DNA of 64,000 bases from contig CBDFKB010000005.1 of NCBI GenBank assembly GCA_965248715.1, positions 62,001 to 126,000 of the forward strand, in the 5' to 3' direction. The notes under the pieces are model-generated. The model was not told the origin of the DNA. It saw only the letters and a list, made by a program, of their open reading frames with translations, and made no database searches. The DNA is from CBDFKB01 sp965248715. GTDB taxonomy: Bacteria > Pseudomonadota > Alphaproteobacteria > Rhizobiales > Rhizobiaceae. The position numbers and the translations under genes were made by a program. This document shows, piece after piece, positions 1-8,994 of this stretch (position 1 is the first letter of the stretch; every line of letters starts with the position of its first letter).

Positions 1-621
1 CAGTTTGTCAAAATCAACATTTTCCGCTTTGAGGTAGGTATTCCAGTCTTCTAAAGTATCGAATAAATCATCATCAATGGTGTTCGAAGTTATTCCTTCG
101 AGGTGCACCAAATCGGACTTTCCGGTTTGAAAACTCTCTAACACCTTGAATGGTAAGGCTAATTGCCGGGTTCTAGCACCCTCATTTTGATGGTAGGCGA
201 GGCGCTCTGTAAAGGTTAGTCGCAGCACTGCGCGTTGCAGGGCGATCTGGCCGGTTTGCCAAAGTTTCCAAGGGTTTGCGAGGAACTGAAGCGCCGGTTC
301 TAGTTTTTCTTCGAATGTGCCGGTGGGAGCGGTGTAATTTGCCGCCTGTTGCTGCAATCTCAGCCTTGTGTGCTCGAGATCGGCGAATTTACCTTCGTAA
401 GCAGCAATCACACTCTCGTTGGTGGTCTCGACAATACGCGCCAACAGCGCCTCGGTTTGTTTTTCAATTTGCCTGATCTGTTGCTTTGCCGAGTTTACGG
501 CATTTTCAAACTGGGCCAGTCGCTGATCTCAGGCGCTTCTAAACATCACTTTGATCAAGTCGAACGCGGTCTCATTCGGTTGCAGGGTTTTGAGGATTTC
601 TCCGACCTCGCCCTCAAGCTC
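1..621 (-). pseudogene. Serine recombinase C-terminal fragment, interrupted by a stop codon
   Basis: On the minus strand the translation reads as the C-terminal half of a large serine recombinase: a coiled-coil stretch (QIRQIEKQTEALLARIVE), then a block containing FLANPWKLWQTGQIALQR and VLRLTFTERLAYHQNEGAR, running off the left edge of the window. An in-frame TGA at 529-531 falls where homologues usually have Trp in a DLWDQRLA-like motif (here RSA-stop-DQRLAQ). A further TAA lies upstream at about 646-648, and no catalytic N-terminal domain follows. I infer a decayed site-specific recombinase. The family assignment rests on remembered motif similarity, not a search. Confidence 0.7.
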
Positions 622-734
622 ATCGTGTGCGTCGACTGATGCAACTTATGGGGTTACAGGCCATCTACAAGGGGCCAAATACCAGCAAGAAACATCCCCA
701 GCATCCGGTCTATCCGTATTTGCTCCGGAAGTTA
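621..734 (+). pseudogene. IS3-family transposase OrfB remnant
   Basis: A 38-codon stretch reads RVRRLMQLMGLQAIYKGPNT then HPQHPVYPYLLRKL. This is the pre-catalytic region of IS3/IS2-type OrfB transposases, which typically read VRRLMRLMGLEAIY..P.TS..HP.H.VYPYLLR. Neither the upstream HTH nor the downstream DDE core is present. It is wedged between two recombinase fragments of opposite strand, so it is a relic of an old insertion. Confidence 0.65.
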
Positions 735-864
735 CCAATCATACCAAGTTGTCTGGCAGCCATTCCGGGTGTCATTCCTGCTTTGACAAGTTTCTGCGAT
801 GCCGAAACGGTTTCAGTGTCCAGCTTTGGTCGCCCTGGATTATTACCCCGTTTTCTAGAGCGTC
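710..864 (-). pseudogene. Resolvase/invertase C-terminal HTH remnant
   Basis: The minus-strand translation from about 864 gives RSRKRGNNPGRPKLDTETVS, then ASQKLVKAGMTPGMAARQLG. This matches the linker and helix-turn-helix of Hin/Pin-type small serine recombinases (GRPKLD.ETV..A..LV.AGMTP..AARQLG). The recognition helix is lost to unrelated sequence and a stop at 710-712. Upstream the frame is closed by a TGA, so no catalytic domain remains. It may derive from a different recombinase than the fragment at 1-621, since the two belong to different subfamilies. Confidence 0.6.
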
Positions 865-1013
865 ACTATCTGGCCGACGATCAGCAAATTAGCGATGGCG
901 CCATTTTGCGTATGGACGAGAACAGAACTGGACCAAAAGTGTAAAACTTTTTGCCGGTTTTACACTTTGCTGTAAAACCACTCCCTACCAAATCCGCTAA
1001 GTCATTGATTTTA

Positions 1014-1089
1014 TGGTGAGCCCTCGGGGTCTCGAACCCCGGACCTACTGATTAAAAGTCAGTTGCTCTACCAACTGAGCTAAGGGCTC
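1014..1089 (-). tRNA. tRNA-Lys (anticodon TTT)
   Basis: Minus-strand cloverleaf: acceptor GAGCCCT pairs with AGGGCTC, the D-arm begins TAGCTCAGTTGG, the anticodon loop is CTTTTAA with anticodon TTT, the T-arm contains GGTTCGAGACC, and CCA is encoded. The neighbouring recombinase and IS debris (1-864) lies beyond its 3' end, as expected of a tRNA once used as an integration site. Confidence 0.95.
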
Positions 1090-1213
1090 CCAAGCGTGAA
1101 CACGCCGGACCGCGATCGGCGACGATGGCTGCCGAATGCGCGCGGAAAATAGGGACACGTGCGGTGTCGGTCAACCAAAATCTCGGCTCGCCCGACGATT
1201 TGCATTGCGCCGG

Positions 1214-3187
1214 TTAATCGGTGATGCCGGCCATGAACATCGGCCCGCCACGCCAGCGTGGAAAGCCGTAACCGAGGATCATCACTATATCGATGTCGGA
1301 GGCACGGATCGCGATCCCCTGGTCTAGGATTTTGCGACCTTCGTCGATCATCGCCCCAGTGATGCGTTCGATGATTTCGGCTTCGCTAATTGCTCGACGC
1401 ACAATCACCTTCGCCGCAGCTTCTTCTACGATTATTTGTTCGACAATCGGGTCCGGCACCCCCTTGCGGCCACCGGCAGAGTAATCATACCAGCCCTTTC
1501 CGGTCTTTTGGCCAAAGCGGCCCAATTCGCACAGCCGATCGGCGATTGTCACATAGCGTTCGTTGGGGTCACGGGTTGCTGCGAGGCGTTTACGCCTTGC
1601 CCAACCGATGTCAAGGCCGGCCATGTCCTGCATTTCAAAAATACCCATCGGCAGACCGAAATTGCGCATGGCGGCGTCGATTTCGGCGGGCACGGCGCCA
1701 TCTTCCAGCATATAGTCGCATTGCGCCCGGTAAGCCGACAAAATGCGATTGCCAATAAACCCCTCGCACACACCTGACAGCACCGCCACCTTGCCAAGCC
1801 GCTTGGCGAGCGCGAAGCCGGTGGCGACGATCTCCGGTGCTGCCCGTTCGGTCTTGATGACTTCCACCAGGCGCATGACATGGGCCGGCGAGAAGAAATG
1901 CATGCCCAGTATCCGCTCCGGCGAATGGGTGGCCGCGGCAATCTCATTGACATCCATATAAGACGTGTTGCTGGCCAGCACTGCATTATTTCGGCAGACT
2001 GCTTCCAGCTTGGCGAACACATCGCGTTTGACCGCCATCTCCTCAAATACCGCCTCAATCACCAGATCAGCATCGGCGAGGCTTGCATAGTCGCAAGCGG
2101 TGGCAAATCGACGATTTGCTTCCTCAAGGGCGATGCCATCGATTATGCCGCGCTTGTGGCATGAGGCCAGTATTGCCTGCACCCGTCCGGCACCATTAGC
2201 GGCGGCCTCATCGTCGCGTTCGACCATGGTGACTTCGAGCCCGGCTAATAACATCGAGGCGGCGATACCGGCGCCCATAGTGCCGCCGCCAATGACCCCG
2301 GTGCGCGCCAACGCTATTGGTTTGACCCCATCGAGTTCCGGCACCTTTGTGGTTAGACGCTCGGCGAAAAACACATGACGCATCGCTTTTGACTGGTCGC
2401 TGTCGCGCAGTTTGGCAAAGCGCTCGCGTTCGCCTTTCAGCGCTTCAGCAAACGGCAACCCGATGCCATCGCGGATCGAGCCGAACCCTTCCAGCGGCGA
2501 CAATTGTCCGCGCGCTTTTGCTGCAACAGCTTTTTCAGCCGTGGCCCAAAAATCATCATCGACCTTGCTTACTGGCTCGCGTAGCGAAAGCGCTTCCGGC
2601 TTGGCGGCGTCGGTAATTTCATTGGCGAAATCGATCGCGGCTTGCTCTAGGGCAGCGTCGCTTTCGCACAGCAGATCAAAAATGCCAAGTTCATGGGCGC
2701 GGTCTGAATTGACCGGCTTGCCGCCGGTGACCATGTCGATCGCGGCATCGACGTCGATCAACCGAGGCAGCCGTACGGTGCCGCCAGCGCCGGGAATGAG
2801 ACCAAGATGGACTTCGGGAAGCCCGACCCGGACACCCGGTGTGCCGACCCGGTAATGGCAACCAAGCGCGACCTCGAAACCACCGCCCAGCGCGGTGCCG
2901 TGCATGGCCGCGACCCACGCTTTAGGACACGCCTCGATACGGTTGATCAAATCTGGCAAAGATGGTGGTTTGAGTGGTTGGCCGAATTCGCGGATATCGG
3001 CGCCGGCGATGAAAGTACGGCCGGCGCAAATCAGCACCACCGCCTTGATCTTATCATCATTGGCGACAGTAGCGACCGCATGGTCGAGCCCACTTCTGAC
3101 CGCTTGCGACAAGGCGTTGACCGGCGGGTTATCGATCCGCACTACAGCAATATTTTCGTTGCGGGTAATGGTAACGGGATTTGCCAA
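1214..3187 (-). CDS. Bifunctional enoyl-CoA hydratase/3-hydroxyacyl-CoA dehydrogenase (FadJ/MFE-like)
   Basis: 657 residues with an N-terminal crotonase domain and C-terminal dehydrogenase, the order of FadB/FadJ and peroxisomal multifunctional enzymes. Crotonase: AGADIREF near residue 61, the oxyanion-hole segment GTALGGGFEVALGCHYR near 98, and both catalytic glutamates (about E105 and E125, the latter in LPEVHLGLIPGAGG). The NAD-binding motif GVIGGGTMGAGIA starts near 298 and the catalytic histidine lies in GMHFFSPAHVMRLVEV. It would perform hydration and oxidation of enoyl-CoA in beta-oxidation. No thiolase partner is adjacent, so it stands alone, divergent from the cyclodeaminase gene. 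Which chain lengths it handles cannot be told. Confidence 0.9.
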   Translation of the reverse strand: MANPVTITRNENIAVVRIDNPPVNALSQAVRSGLDHAVATVANDDKIKAVVLICAGRTFIAGADIREFGQPLKPPSLPDLINRIEACPKAWVAAMHGTALGGGFEVALGCHYRVGTPGVRVGLPEVHLGLIPGAGGTVRLPRLIDVDAAIDMVTGGKPVNSDRAHELGIFDLLCESDAALEQAAIDFANEITDAAKPEALSLREPVSKVDDDFWATAEKAVAAKARGQLSPLEGFGSIRDGIGLPFAEALKGERERFAKLRDSDQSKAMRHVFFAERLTTKVPELDGVKPIALARTGVIGGGTMGAGIAASMLLAGLEVTMVERDDEAAANGAGRVQAILASCHKRGIIDGIALEEANRRFATACDYASLADADLVIEAVFEEMAVKRDVFAKLEAVCRNNAVLASNTSYMDVNEIAAATHSPERILGMHFFSPAHVMRLVEVIKTERAAPEIVATGFALAKRLGKVAVLSGVCEGFIGNRILSAYRAQCDYMLEDGAVPAEIDAAMRNFGLPMGIFEMQDMAGLDIGWARRKRLAATRDPNERYVTIADRLCELGRFGQKTGKGWYDYSAGGRKGVPDPIVEQIIVEEAAAKVIVRRAISEAEIIERITGAMIDEGRKILDQGIAIRASDIDIVMILGYGFPRWRGGPMFMAGITD

Positions 3188-3415
3188 GGTACGCCCTTCC
3201 TCAGTTAGGAGATTGTGGGTCGACCAGACCCTTGTCCTGCGCTTAATCTGCCAGGCGCCATAATCATCAACCTCAACAGACCCTAGAGCAAAGGTGCGGA
3301 CATTTTCAACAGGGTTGTATTGCGTGATGGTTGTCGGTGCCGTGCTTTAGTGACAACGCCTGGCCAAGCGGGCATTGCACGACTATCGTTAGCAAAACCG
3401 ATTCATGGGGCAAAG

Positions 3416-4375
3416 ATGGCCGAAATCACATATTTGTCGCAAGCCGAACTGGAAGGGCTTGATATTACTACTGCCGATGCGATGTCTGCTATCGAAAGGG
3501 TCATCCACGGTAAATTTGCAAACAAGACCTGGAGCGCCCCCAAGGCTGTGCTGCACCCGCCCGACGGCCGTTACGTTATGGCCACGCTTTCCGCCTCCGA
3601 TGACCCGCCGTTCATCGCCACCAAATCCTTGTTGCTCAATCCGCGAAATCCTGAGCGCGGTTTGCCGCAGATCAATTCTATCATCACCCTGCTCGACAGC
3701 GAAACCGGTATCCCGGTAGCGGTGATGGATGGCAATTGGATCACGGGCATCCGCACTGCAGCGTTGAGTGCGGTTGCCGCCGCCAAGCTTGCCCGTAAAG
3801 ACGCTTCATCCCTCGCCTTCATCGGCGCCGGCGTGCAGGCATCGACCCATCTCAAGGCGTTTGCCGATTTGTTTCCCCTCGCTGCCGTCAAAATATTCAG
3901 CCGTGGCCGCGCCAACATGGAGCGGTTGCGTGACGAGGCGCGCGCGATCGGACTGGAGGCAATCATTTGCGACAGTGCACGCGAGGCGGTTAGCGGTGTC
4001 GATTTGCTGGTTACTTCGGTTACGCTGGGACCGCAAACCGTGCCGTTTCTCGACGCCAATTGGCTGGCGCCGGGTTCGTTTACCGCCGGCACCGATATCG
4101 CTGCACCTTGGCACAAGGATACGTTTACCGCCTTCGACCGCTTGCTGGTGGACGATCTGGAACAAGAACAAAGCTTGCCGAACAAGCTTGCCGACCCGGA
4201 TCTGATCACCGGCGATCTGGCCGGCCTGGTACTGGGCCAAGCATCGGGGCGCAATTCTGACGATGAACGCACCGCGTTCCTGTTCCGGGGCCACCCGCTC
4301 GGTGATATTGCGCTCGCTGCTTTGGCGTTCGAAATGGCCCGCAAATCAGGCGTTGGAAGAACGGTCAATCTTTAG
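3416..4375 (+). CDS. Ornithine cyclodeaminase/mu-crystallin family protein
   Basis: 319 residues from ATG 3416; the open frame extends upstream, but MAEITYLSQAELEGL is the natural family start. The Rossmann motif FIGAGVQASTHLKAF and the MDGNWITGIRTAALSAVAA block are diagnostic. The family is NAD(P)-dependent and includes ornithine cyclodeaminase, alanine dehydrogenase, ketimine reductase and proline-derivative reductases. The late DLEQ segment (VDDLEQEQSLPNKL) fits the fold. Substrate is undecided: no arginine or proline catabolic genes lie alongside, so ornithine cannot be assumed. Confidence 0.85.
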   Translation: MAEITYLSQAELEGLDITTADAMSAIERVIHGKFANKTWSAPKAVLHPPDGRYVMATLSASDDPPFIATKSLLLNPRNPERGLPQINSIITLLDSETGIPVAVMDGNWITGIRTAALSAVAAAKLARKDASSLAFIGAGVQASTHLKAFADLFPLAAVKIFSRGRANMERLRDEARAIGLEAIICDSAREAVSGVDLLVTSVTLGPQTVPFLDANWLAPGSFTAGTDIAAPWHKDTFTAFDRLLVDDLEQEQSLPNKLADPDLITGDLAGLVLGQASGRNSDDERTAFLFRGHPLGDIALAALAFEMARKSGVGRTVNL

Positions 4376-4437
4376 CGCCAATGCAAATGGAAATTTGAAA
4401 ATAGTTTCAACCCCATTGCGACTTCTTAAATTGCCTC

Positions 4438-4935
4438 TTAGGTCTCCCCATCGCCATCGTTTCTGATTTTTTTCGTCGGCGCCTCATATTCTACCAACTC
4501 GCTGGGAAATTTGTAGGAGCCGTAGCGTAATGCCAACACAGATGCGGATAAAATGAGAATCCCCGCCGCCGCCACCAGGATATCGATTTCCGGATCGTGA
4601 TGGGAATTGACGAAACCAACAAGGTGGCGGGTCAATGCGGTAATCGCTACATAAATCAAAAAACGCACCGGCATATGATTGGTCTTAAAATAGATGCCGA
4701 CCATGGCTCCAATCTCAAGATAAATAAATAAAAGCAGCAGATCTTCGACAGTCGCCGTTCCTTTGACCATCATTACAAAGAACGCGTGCCCGGCGGCCCA
4801 AACGGTCGCGGCGCCTATTGCAAACAGGCCAAGCAAATGAAAGGCTTCAACAAGCGTATCACCAACATTGTTCAAATAGGAACGCGCTGGTCCGCCTTTA
4901 AAAAAATTCCGGCTCTTGCCTCGATTGTCGTCCAA
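4438..4935 (-). CDS. PsiE-family (phosphate-starvation-inducible-like) membrane protein
   Basis: The core FIYLEIGAMVGIYFKTNHMP then VRFLIYVAITALTRHLVG is the PsiE family signature, with about four hydrophobic segments. The open frame extends upstream to 5178, but that would overlap the next gene by about 100 bp. I chose TTG at 4935 because a strong GGAGG lies five bases before it, giving 165 residues. Family function is unknown; E. coli PsiE is induced by phosphate starvation. It follows the MDR oxidoreductase on the same strand after about 137 bp. Confidence 0.8.
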   Translation of the reverse strand: MDDNRGKSRNFFKGGPARSYLNNVGDTLVEAFHLLGLFAIGAATVWAAGHAFFVMMVKGTATVEDLLLLFIYLEIGAMVGIYFKTNHMPVRFLIYVAITALTRHLVGFVNSHHDPEIDILVAAAGILILSASVLALRYGSYKFPSELVEYEAPTKKIRNDGDGET

Positions 4936-5072
4936 TTTGACCTCCAAATGTTTCTTCCAGCTATCACAAACGGCAACAAAGGGCGACGTTTGGGTATCCA
5001 GTTGGTTCAATTCGAGTGAAAAAATCTTTGTTGAAACCGGAAATTCCAGGAATACAATGCGAGAGGGCCCAT

Positions 5073-6110
5073 TTAGGGGATCAGCATCACCTTGCCGGTA
5101 TTTGCCTTGGCAAGTTCGTCGGGCAGTCGGGCGATCGCCTCGCCAAGCGGAATGGTGGCCCGCACATCGGTGTGCCATTCGCCACTCATGAACATTTGCT
5201 GCACGGTCATCACCGCCGCCATGCGGGCGCTTTGGTCAGCTTCGCGCATCCATTTGGTTAGCCAAAAGCCCTCGATCGACTTTTCCATGAAAATCATCTG
5301 GCCAGGTTGATCGACCAGCATCGGATCGCTGGACAGTTTGCCGTAGATTATCCACTTCGCCAATCTGGGCATGGCGGTGAAAATCGCACCGGCTACCGGA
5401 TCGGCGAGGGCATCGAGCATGACGCGCGGCTTTTCGGCGCTGATAGCAGCGGCAAGCTGGTTGGCAAAATCCTCATTTAATTGGTTCAGCACATGCTTGG
5501 CGCCGAGCTCGGTGAGCATGTCGATGTGCTCGTTGCGGCGCACAATCGCAATCGGCGCGATATCGTGCTTGCGGCCAAGGCCGATCAATAGTTTGCAAAG
5601 CTGGCTTGCCGCGGCGGTTAAAATGAAAGACGGGCTTTGCGCCTCCTGCACGAGGTTGAACATGGCAACCGCAGTCAGCGGATTAACAATCATTGCTGCC
5701 GCATCCTCATCGCGCACCGCATCGGCAACCGGGATGCAGGTCTCGGCGGTAGCAAGCGAGTACTGGGCCCAGGCGCCGCTACGATCGGCGATAAAGGCGA
5801 CCCGTTTGCCAACAAGGGCCTCGCCAATCGTGCCGCCACCGCAGGTGACCACTGTGCCGACCGCTTCGAAACCGGCCGGTGTACCGGCGACCGGCGGGTG
5901 GCCGTATTCGCCCTTGATGAAATGCAGATCGGACGGGTTGATCGACGACCGAATGACCTTGATCAACACCTCGCCGTCGCCGGGTTTCGGTACCTCGGTG
6001 ATCGCCGCTTCTAAATAAGGTTCCATGCTGGCAAAGGCGATACCCTCGGCCTTTGCGGCGAAACCATCCTTTTTCAATAACAGGGCGTGCATTTTGTCAG
6101 GAAGCGGCAT
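5073..6110 (-). CDS. Zinc-free MDR-family alcohol dehydrogenase/quinone oxidoreductase
   Basis: 345 residues from ATG 6110, preceded by GGAG; an in-frame ATG at 6185 is less likely because it lies in repeat sequence. The N-terminal GroES-like half contains SSINPSDLHFIKGEYGHPP and AGFEAVGTVV, typical of quinone oxidoreductase-like MDR enzymes. The cysteine cluster of the structural zinc site is absent. The second half has a degenerate nucleotide motif (ILTAAASQLCKLLIGLGRK), where AASQLG-type sequence replaces the usual GxGxxG. Probably NADPH-dependent reduction of an enone or quinone; substrate unknown. Confidence 0.8.
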   Translation of the reverse strand: MPLPDKMHALLLKKDGFAAKAEGIAFASMEPYLEAAITEVPKPGDGEVLIKVIRSSINPSDLHFIKGEYGHPPVAGTPAGFEAVGTVVTCGGGTIGEALVGKRVAFIADRSGAWAQYSLATAETCIPVADAVRDEDAAAMIVNPLTAVAMFNLVQEAQSPSFILTAAASQLCKLLIGLGRKHDIAPIAIVRRNEHIDMLTELGAKHVLNQLNEDFANQLAAAISAEKPRVMLDALADPVAGAIFTAMPRLAKWIIYGKLSSDPMLVDQPGQMIFMEKSIEGFWLTKWMREADQSARMAAVMTVQQMFMSGEWHTDVRATIPLGEAIARLPDELAKANTGKVMLIP

Positions 6111-6145
6111 TGGGTACTCCAGGTTGGCTATGTTGAAATGAGCTT

Positions 6146-6222
6146 CTAGTGGTTCGATTCTAACATTTGCGTCCCGTTGCAACACTTAGGTTTGCAAATG
6201 TTGGCAACAAAAGAACCACTAG
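6146..6222. repeat. Palindromic MITE-like element, type A
   Basis: 77 bp bounded by perfect 10-bp inverted ends CTAGTGGTTC/GAACCACTAG, with an inner inverted pair AACATTTGC/GCAAATGTT. It has no coding capacity and lies just upstream of the MDR oxidoreductase gene. The inner pair resembles the core of the type B element next to it, so the two may be related. It could form a long hairpin in RNA or be a passively mobilised miniature element. Confidence 0.75.
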
Positions 6223-6236
6223 CAAGATATTGAATC

Positions 6237-6314
6237 TACTAGAATTTTTAAATTTGACATTTGACAAACGACGATGCTGCAAATGGGCACCAAATGTCAA
6301 ATTCATTCCACTAG
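6237..6314. repeat. Palindromic MITE-like element, type B (copy 1)
   Basis: About 78 bp with inner inverted arms AAATTTGACATTTG/CAAATGTCAAATT, one intact end reading ATTCATTCCACTAG and one degenerate end. A second copy in inverse orientation lies at 27472-27546 and shares nearly the whole unit, including the loop GCTGCAAATGGG. It sits directly beside the type A element in the 330-bp gap before the gamma-glutamylcyclotransferase gene, which otherwise contains nothing I recognise. Confidence 0.8.
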
Positions 6315-6442
6315 AGGTTGTTGGTAGCGCTGCCAACGTATTGATTGTTGAACCGGGCGCCTGGCGCGAAACTGTCGCCGGCCCGGACAATTTGAAATCT
6401 GGGTCTTGCCGTCCCGGTCAGGAAGCGCATATAGCCGTTGTC

Positions 6443-7030
6443 ATGACCACCACCATCACAAACGGTTCGCTATTTTCCTATTTTGGCTATGGGTCGCTGG
6501 TAAACCGGCACACCCTACGCACTGATTATGTCACCTCGGTGCCGGCTAGGCTCGAGGGATGGCGGCGGGTGTGGCAATCGCGGGCGCAAAGCGCCGACTA
6601 CCCGGTTTCATTGTTGAGCGTCAGACCGGTAAAGGAGAGCTCGATCGATGGCGTAGTGGTGGTTGATCGGCTAAGTGAAATGCCGGCGCTCGACCGGCGC
6701 GAAGAAGGCTATGATCGCAAGCGGTTGCCGGACCATGCGGTTGAACGGTTGCGCGACCAACCGCACGAACCGTCGTCGCTTTATGTTTATGTCGCCGCCG
6801 ACAATGGCGAAGGCGCACCAAGGCAACCGATCCTGCGCTCTTATCTCGATGCGGTCATGCAAGGCTTTCTGGCAAATTTTGGCGAAGAAGGGGTGCATCG
6901 ATTTGTTGCCACCACCGACGGGTTTGACCGCGACATTCTTGAAGACCGGGTTGAGCCACGATATGCCCGTGCGGTCATGCTGACGGCGACAGAACGCGGC
7001 CTGTTCGACCAAATCCTCAAAATGCGCTAA
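6443..7030 (+). CDS. Gamma-glutamylcyclotransferase-family protein
   Basis: 195 residues from ATG 6443. The N-terminal YFGYGSLVNRHTL motif is the substrate-binding loop of the GGCT fold, and LDRREEGYDRK holds the expected catalytic glutamate. The family converts gamma-glutamyl amino acids or glutathione to 5-oxoproline, though many bacterial members have other or unknown substrates. The open frame upstream enters the palindromic repeats and is not coding. The gene stands alone before DAHP synthase. Confidence 0.85.
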   Translation: MTTTITNGSLFSYFGYGSLVNRHTLRTDYVTSVPARLEGWRRVWQSRAQSADYPVSLLSVRPVKESSIDGVVVVDRLSEMPALDRREEGYDRKRLPDHAVERLRDQPHEPSSLYVYVAADNGEGAPRQPILRSYLDAVMQGFLANFGEEGVHRFVATTDGFDRDILEDRVEPRYARAVMLTATERGLFDQILKMR

Positions 7031-7153
7031 AATCAGCCACTGGCGCGTTGCCGAATTTTCTTGGCAAGAATTAGCAATGCGCTATAACCCGGCCGGTCCG
7101 CGCACACATTGTGTGGAACGCAAACCGTAACAAACTGGCCCAGCGAGCATGGT

Positions 7154-8536
7154 ATGATGGCAGGCAAATGGTCCCCTTCGTCCTGGCGGTCGAAACCGAT
7201 CAATCAGGTTCCCAAATTTCCCGATCCGATGGCGCTGGAAGCGGTCGAAAAACGCCTTTCCAGCTATCCGCCCTTGGTATTTGCCGGTGAGGCACGCCAA
7301 CTCAAACGGGCGCTCGGCGAAGTAGCGCGCGGCGAAGCATTTTTGTTGCAGGGCGGGGATTGCGCGGAATCCTTTGCCGAACATGGCGCCGACAATATTC
7401 GCGATTTCTTCCGCGTGTTCCTGCAAATGGCGGTGGTGCTGACATTTGCCGCATCGCGCCCGGTGGTCAAAGTCGGCCGCATTGCCGGACAATTCGCCAA
7501 ACCGCGGTCCTCCGATTTCGAGAAACTTGGCGAGGTAACCCTTCCCAGCTACCGTGGCGACATTATAAACGGGATCGAATTCACCCCCAAAGAGCGCGTG
7601 CCAAATCCTGAGCGCCAGATCATGGCTTACCGCCAGTCGGCCGCCACGCTCAATTTGTTGCGTGCCTTTGTCCAGGGCGGTTTCGCCAATCTGGAGCATG
7701 TGCACCAATGGATGCTCGGCTTTGTGGACCAGTCGCCGCAAGCGGCCCGCTACCGCGATATGGCCGACAAGATTTCCGATGCGCTGCAGTTCATGAAAGC
7801 GATCGGTTTTTCGCCGGAAAACCATGCCAGGCTGCGTGAGACCGAGTTCTATACCAGTCATGAAGCGCTATTGCTTGGCTACGAAGAGGCGATGACCCGG
7901 GTCGATTCGACCAGCGGCGAATATTACGCGACCTCTGGTCACATGGTATGGGTTGGCGACCGCACCCGGCACCCGGAACACGCTCATGTGGAGTATTTCC
8001 GGGGCATTAAGAACCCGATCGGCATGAAATGCGGTCCTTCGCTGACAGCGGACGAATTGTTGCGGTTAACCGATATTTTGAACCCGGAAAATGAAGCCGG
8101 CCGGCTGACCTTGATTGCCAGGTTCGGCGCTGGCAAGGTCGGCAATCATCTGCCGGCGCTGGCTCAAGCAATCAAACGCGAGGGCAAACAAGTGGTGTGG
8201 TGTTGCGACCCGATGCACGGCAATACAATTTCCGCTGGCGGCTACAAAACCAGGCCGTTCGAACGGGTGTTGCAAGAAGTGCGCGAGTTTTTCGATGTGC
8301 ACCGCGCCGAGGGCACCCATCCAGGCGGCGTGCATTTCGAGATGACCGGGCGCGACGTTACCGAATGTACCGGTGGTGCGCACGCGGTCTCAGAAGCTGA
8401 TTTGGCGGATCGTTACCACACCCATTGCGACCCGCGGCTCAATGCCAACCAGGCGCTTGAACTGGCATTCCTGGTGGCCGAATTATTGCAAGGCCGTCGC
8501 GATCTCGAAGAACCTCGCCATGCGGCTAACGCCTGA
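7154..8536 (+). CDS. aroG: Class II 3-deoxy-7-phosphoheptulonate synthase
   Basis: First step of the shikimate pathway: phosphoenolpyruvate plus erythrose 4-phosphate gives DAHP. About 460 residues; the family start KWSPSSWR(S/N)KPI follows two adjacent ATGs at 7154 and 7157. Plant/actinobacterial class II signatures are intact: LLQGGDCAESF (with the metal-binding Cys), GRIAGQFAKPRSS, VWVGDRTRHPEHAHVEYFRG, WCCDPMHGN and GGVHFEMTGRDVTECTGG. No other aro genes are adjacent. The aromatic theme recurs only at trpE(G), 45 kb away. Confidence 0.95.
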   Translation: MMAGKWSPSSWRSKPINQVPKFPDPMALEAVEKRLSSYPPLVFAGEARQLKRALGEVARGEAFLLQGGDCAESFAEHGADNIRDFFRVFLQMAVVLTFAASRPVVKVGRIAGQFAKPRSSDFEKLGEVTLPSYRGDIINGIEFTPKERVPNPERQIMAYRQSAATLNLLRAFVQGGFANLEHVHQWMLGFVDQSPQAARYRDMADKISDALQFMKAIGFSPENHARLRETEFYTSHEALLLGYEEAMTRVDSTSGEYYATSGHMVWVGDRTRHPEHAHVEYFRGIKNPIGMKCGPSLTADELLRLTDILNPENEAGRLTLIARFGAGKVGNHLPALAQAIKREGKQVVWCCDPMHGNTISAGGYKTRPFERVLQEVREFFDVHRAEGTHPGGVHFEMTGRDVTECTGGAHAVSEADLADRYHTHCDPRLNANQALELAFLVAELLQGRRDLEEPRHAANA

Positions 8537-8551
8537 CTGAGGAAATGGACG

Positions 8552-8950
8552 ATGGCTGATACGGTCAAGGGGTCATGCCTGTGTGGCAAGGTGCGGATTA
8601 CGATTGATGGCAAGTTGCGCGACGTGTTGGCGTGTCACTGCACCCAGTGCCGCAAGCAGTCGGGCCATCACTTTGCCGCGACCGATGCCGCCGATGCCAA
8701 TTTGACCGTCGAGGGCACACAAAACGTGACCTGGTATGCGGCCTCGAACACCGCGAAACGTGGGTTTTGCTCGACCTGTGGTTCGGTGCTGTTTTGGAAA
8801 CGAAACGGCTCCGAAAATACCTCGATTATGGCCGGGTGTTTCGAGCCGGGCGCCGGATTGCAACTGAGCGCCCACATTTTTGTCGCCGACAAGGGCGACT
8901 ATTACCAGATCAAAGACGGTCTGCCGCAGTTTGAACGCACCAACCGTTAA
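8552..8950 (+). CDS. GFA/CENP-V-family zinc protein
   Basis: 132 residues with the zinc-binding pattern of the glutathione-dependent formaldehyde-activating (GFA) family: GSCLCGKV, CHCTQCRKQSG and FCSTCGSVLFWKR. The gene starts 15 bp after DAHP synthase and may be co-transcribed. Most GFA-fold proteins do not have the formaldehyde-glutathione activity that named the family, so I give no reaction. A second, distinct GFA gene lies at 33121-33624. Confidence 0.85.
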   Translation: MADTVKGSCLCGKVRITIDGKLRDVLACHCTQCRKQSGHHFAATDAADANLTVEGTQNVTWYAASNTAKRGFCSTCGSVLFWKRNGSENTSIMAGCFEPGAGLQLSAHIFVADKGDYYQIKDGLPQFERTNR

Positions 8951-8994
8951 ATGGCGTTATGCGAACCCGCAGGACCAGTTGGGCAATTACAGCA

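Noticed and set aside
3571..4368. 265-residue open frame antisense to the cyclodeaminase gene
   Set aside because: Lies wholly inside a well-supported gene, and its Ser/Arg/Ala-rich translation has no family features.
7082..7861. 259-residue open frame antisense to DAHP synthase
   Set aside because: Mirror of a strongly conserved gene; GC-rich codon use alone explains the absence of stops.
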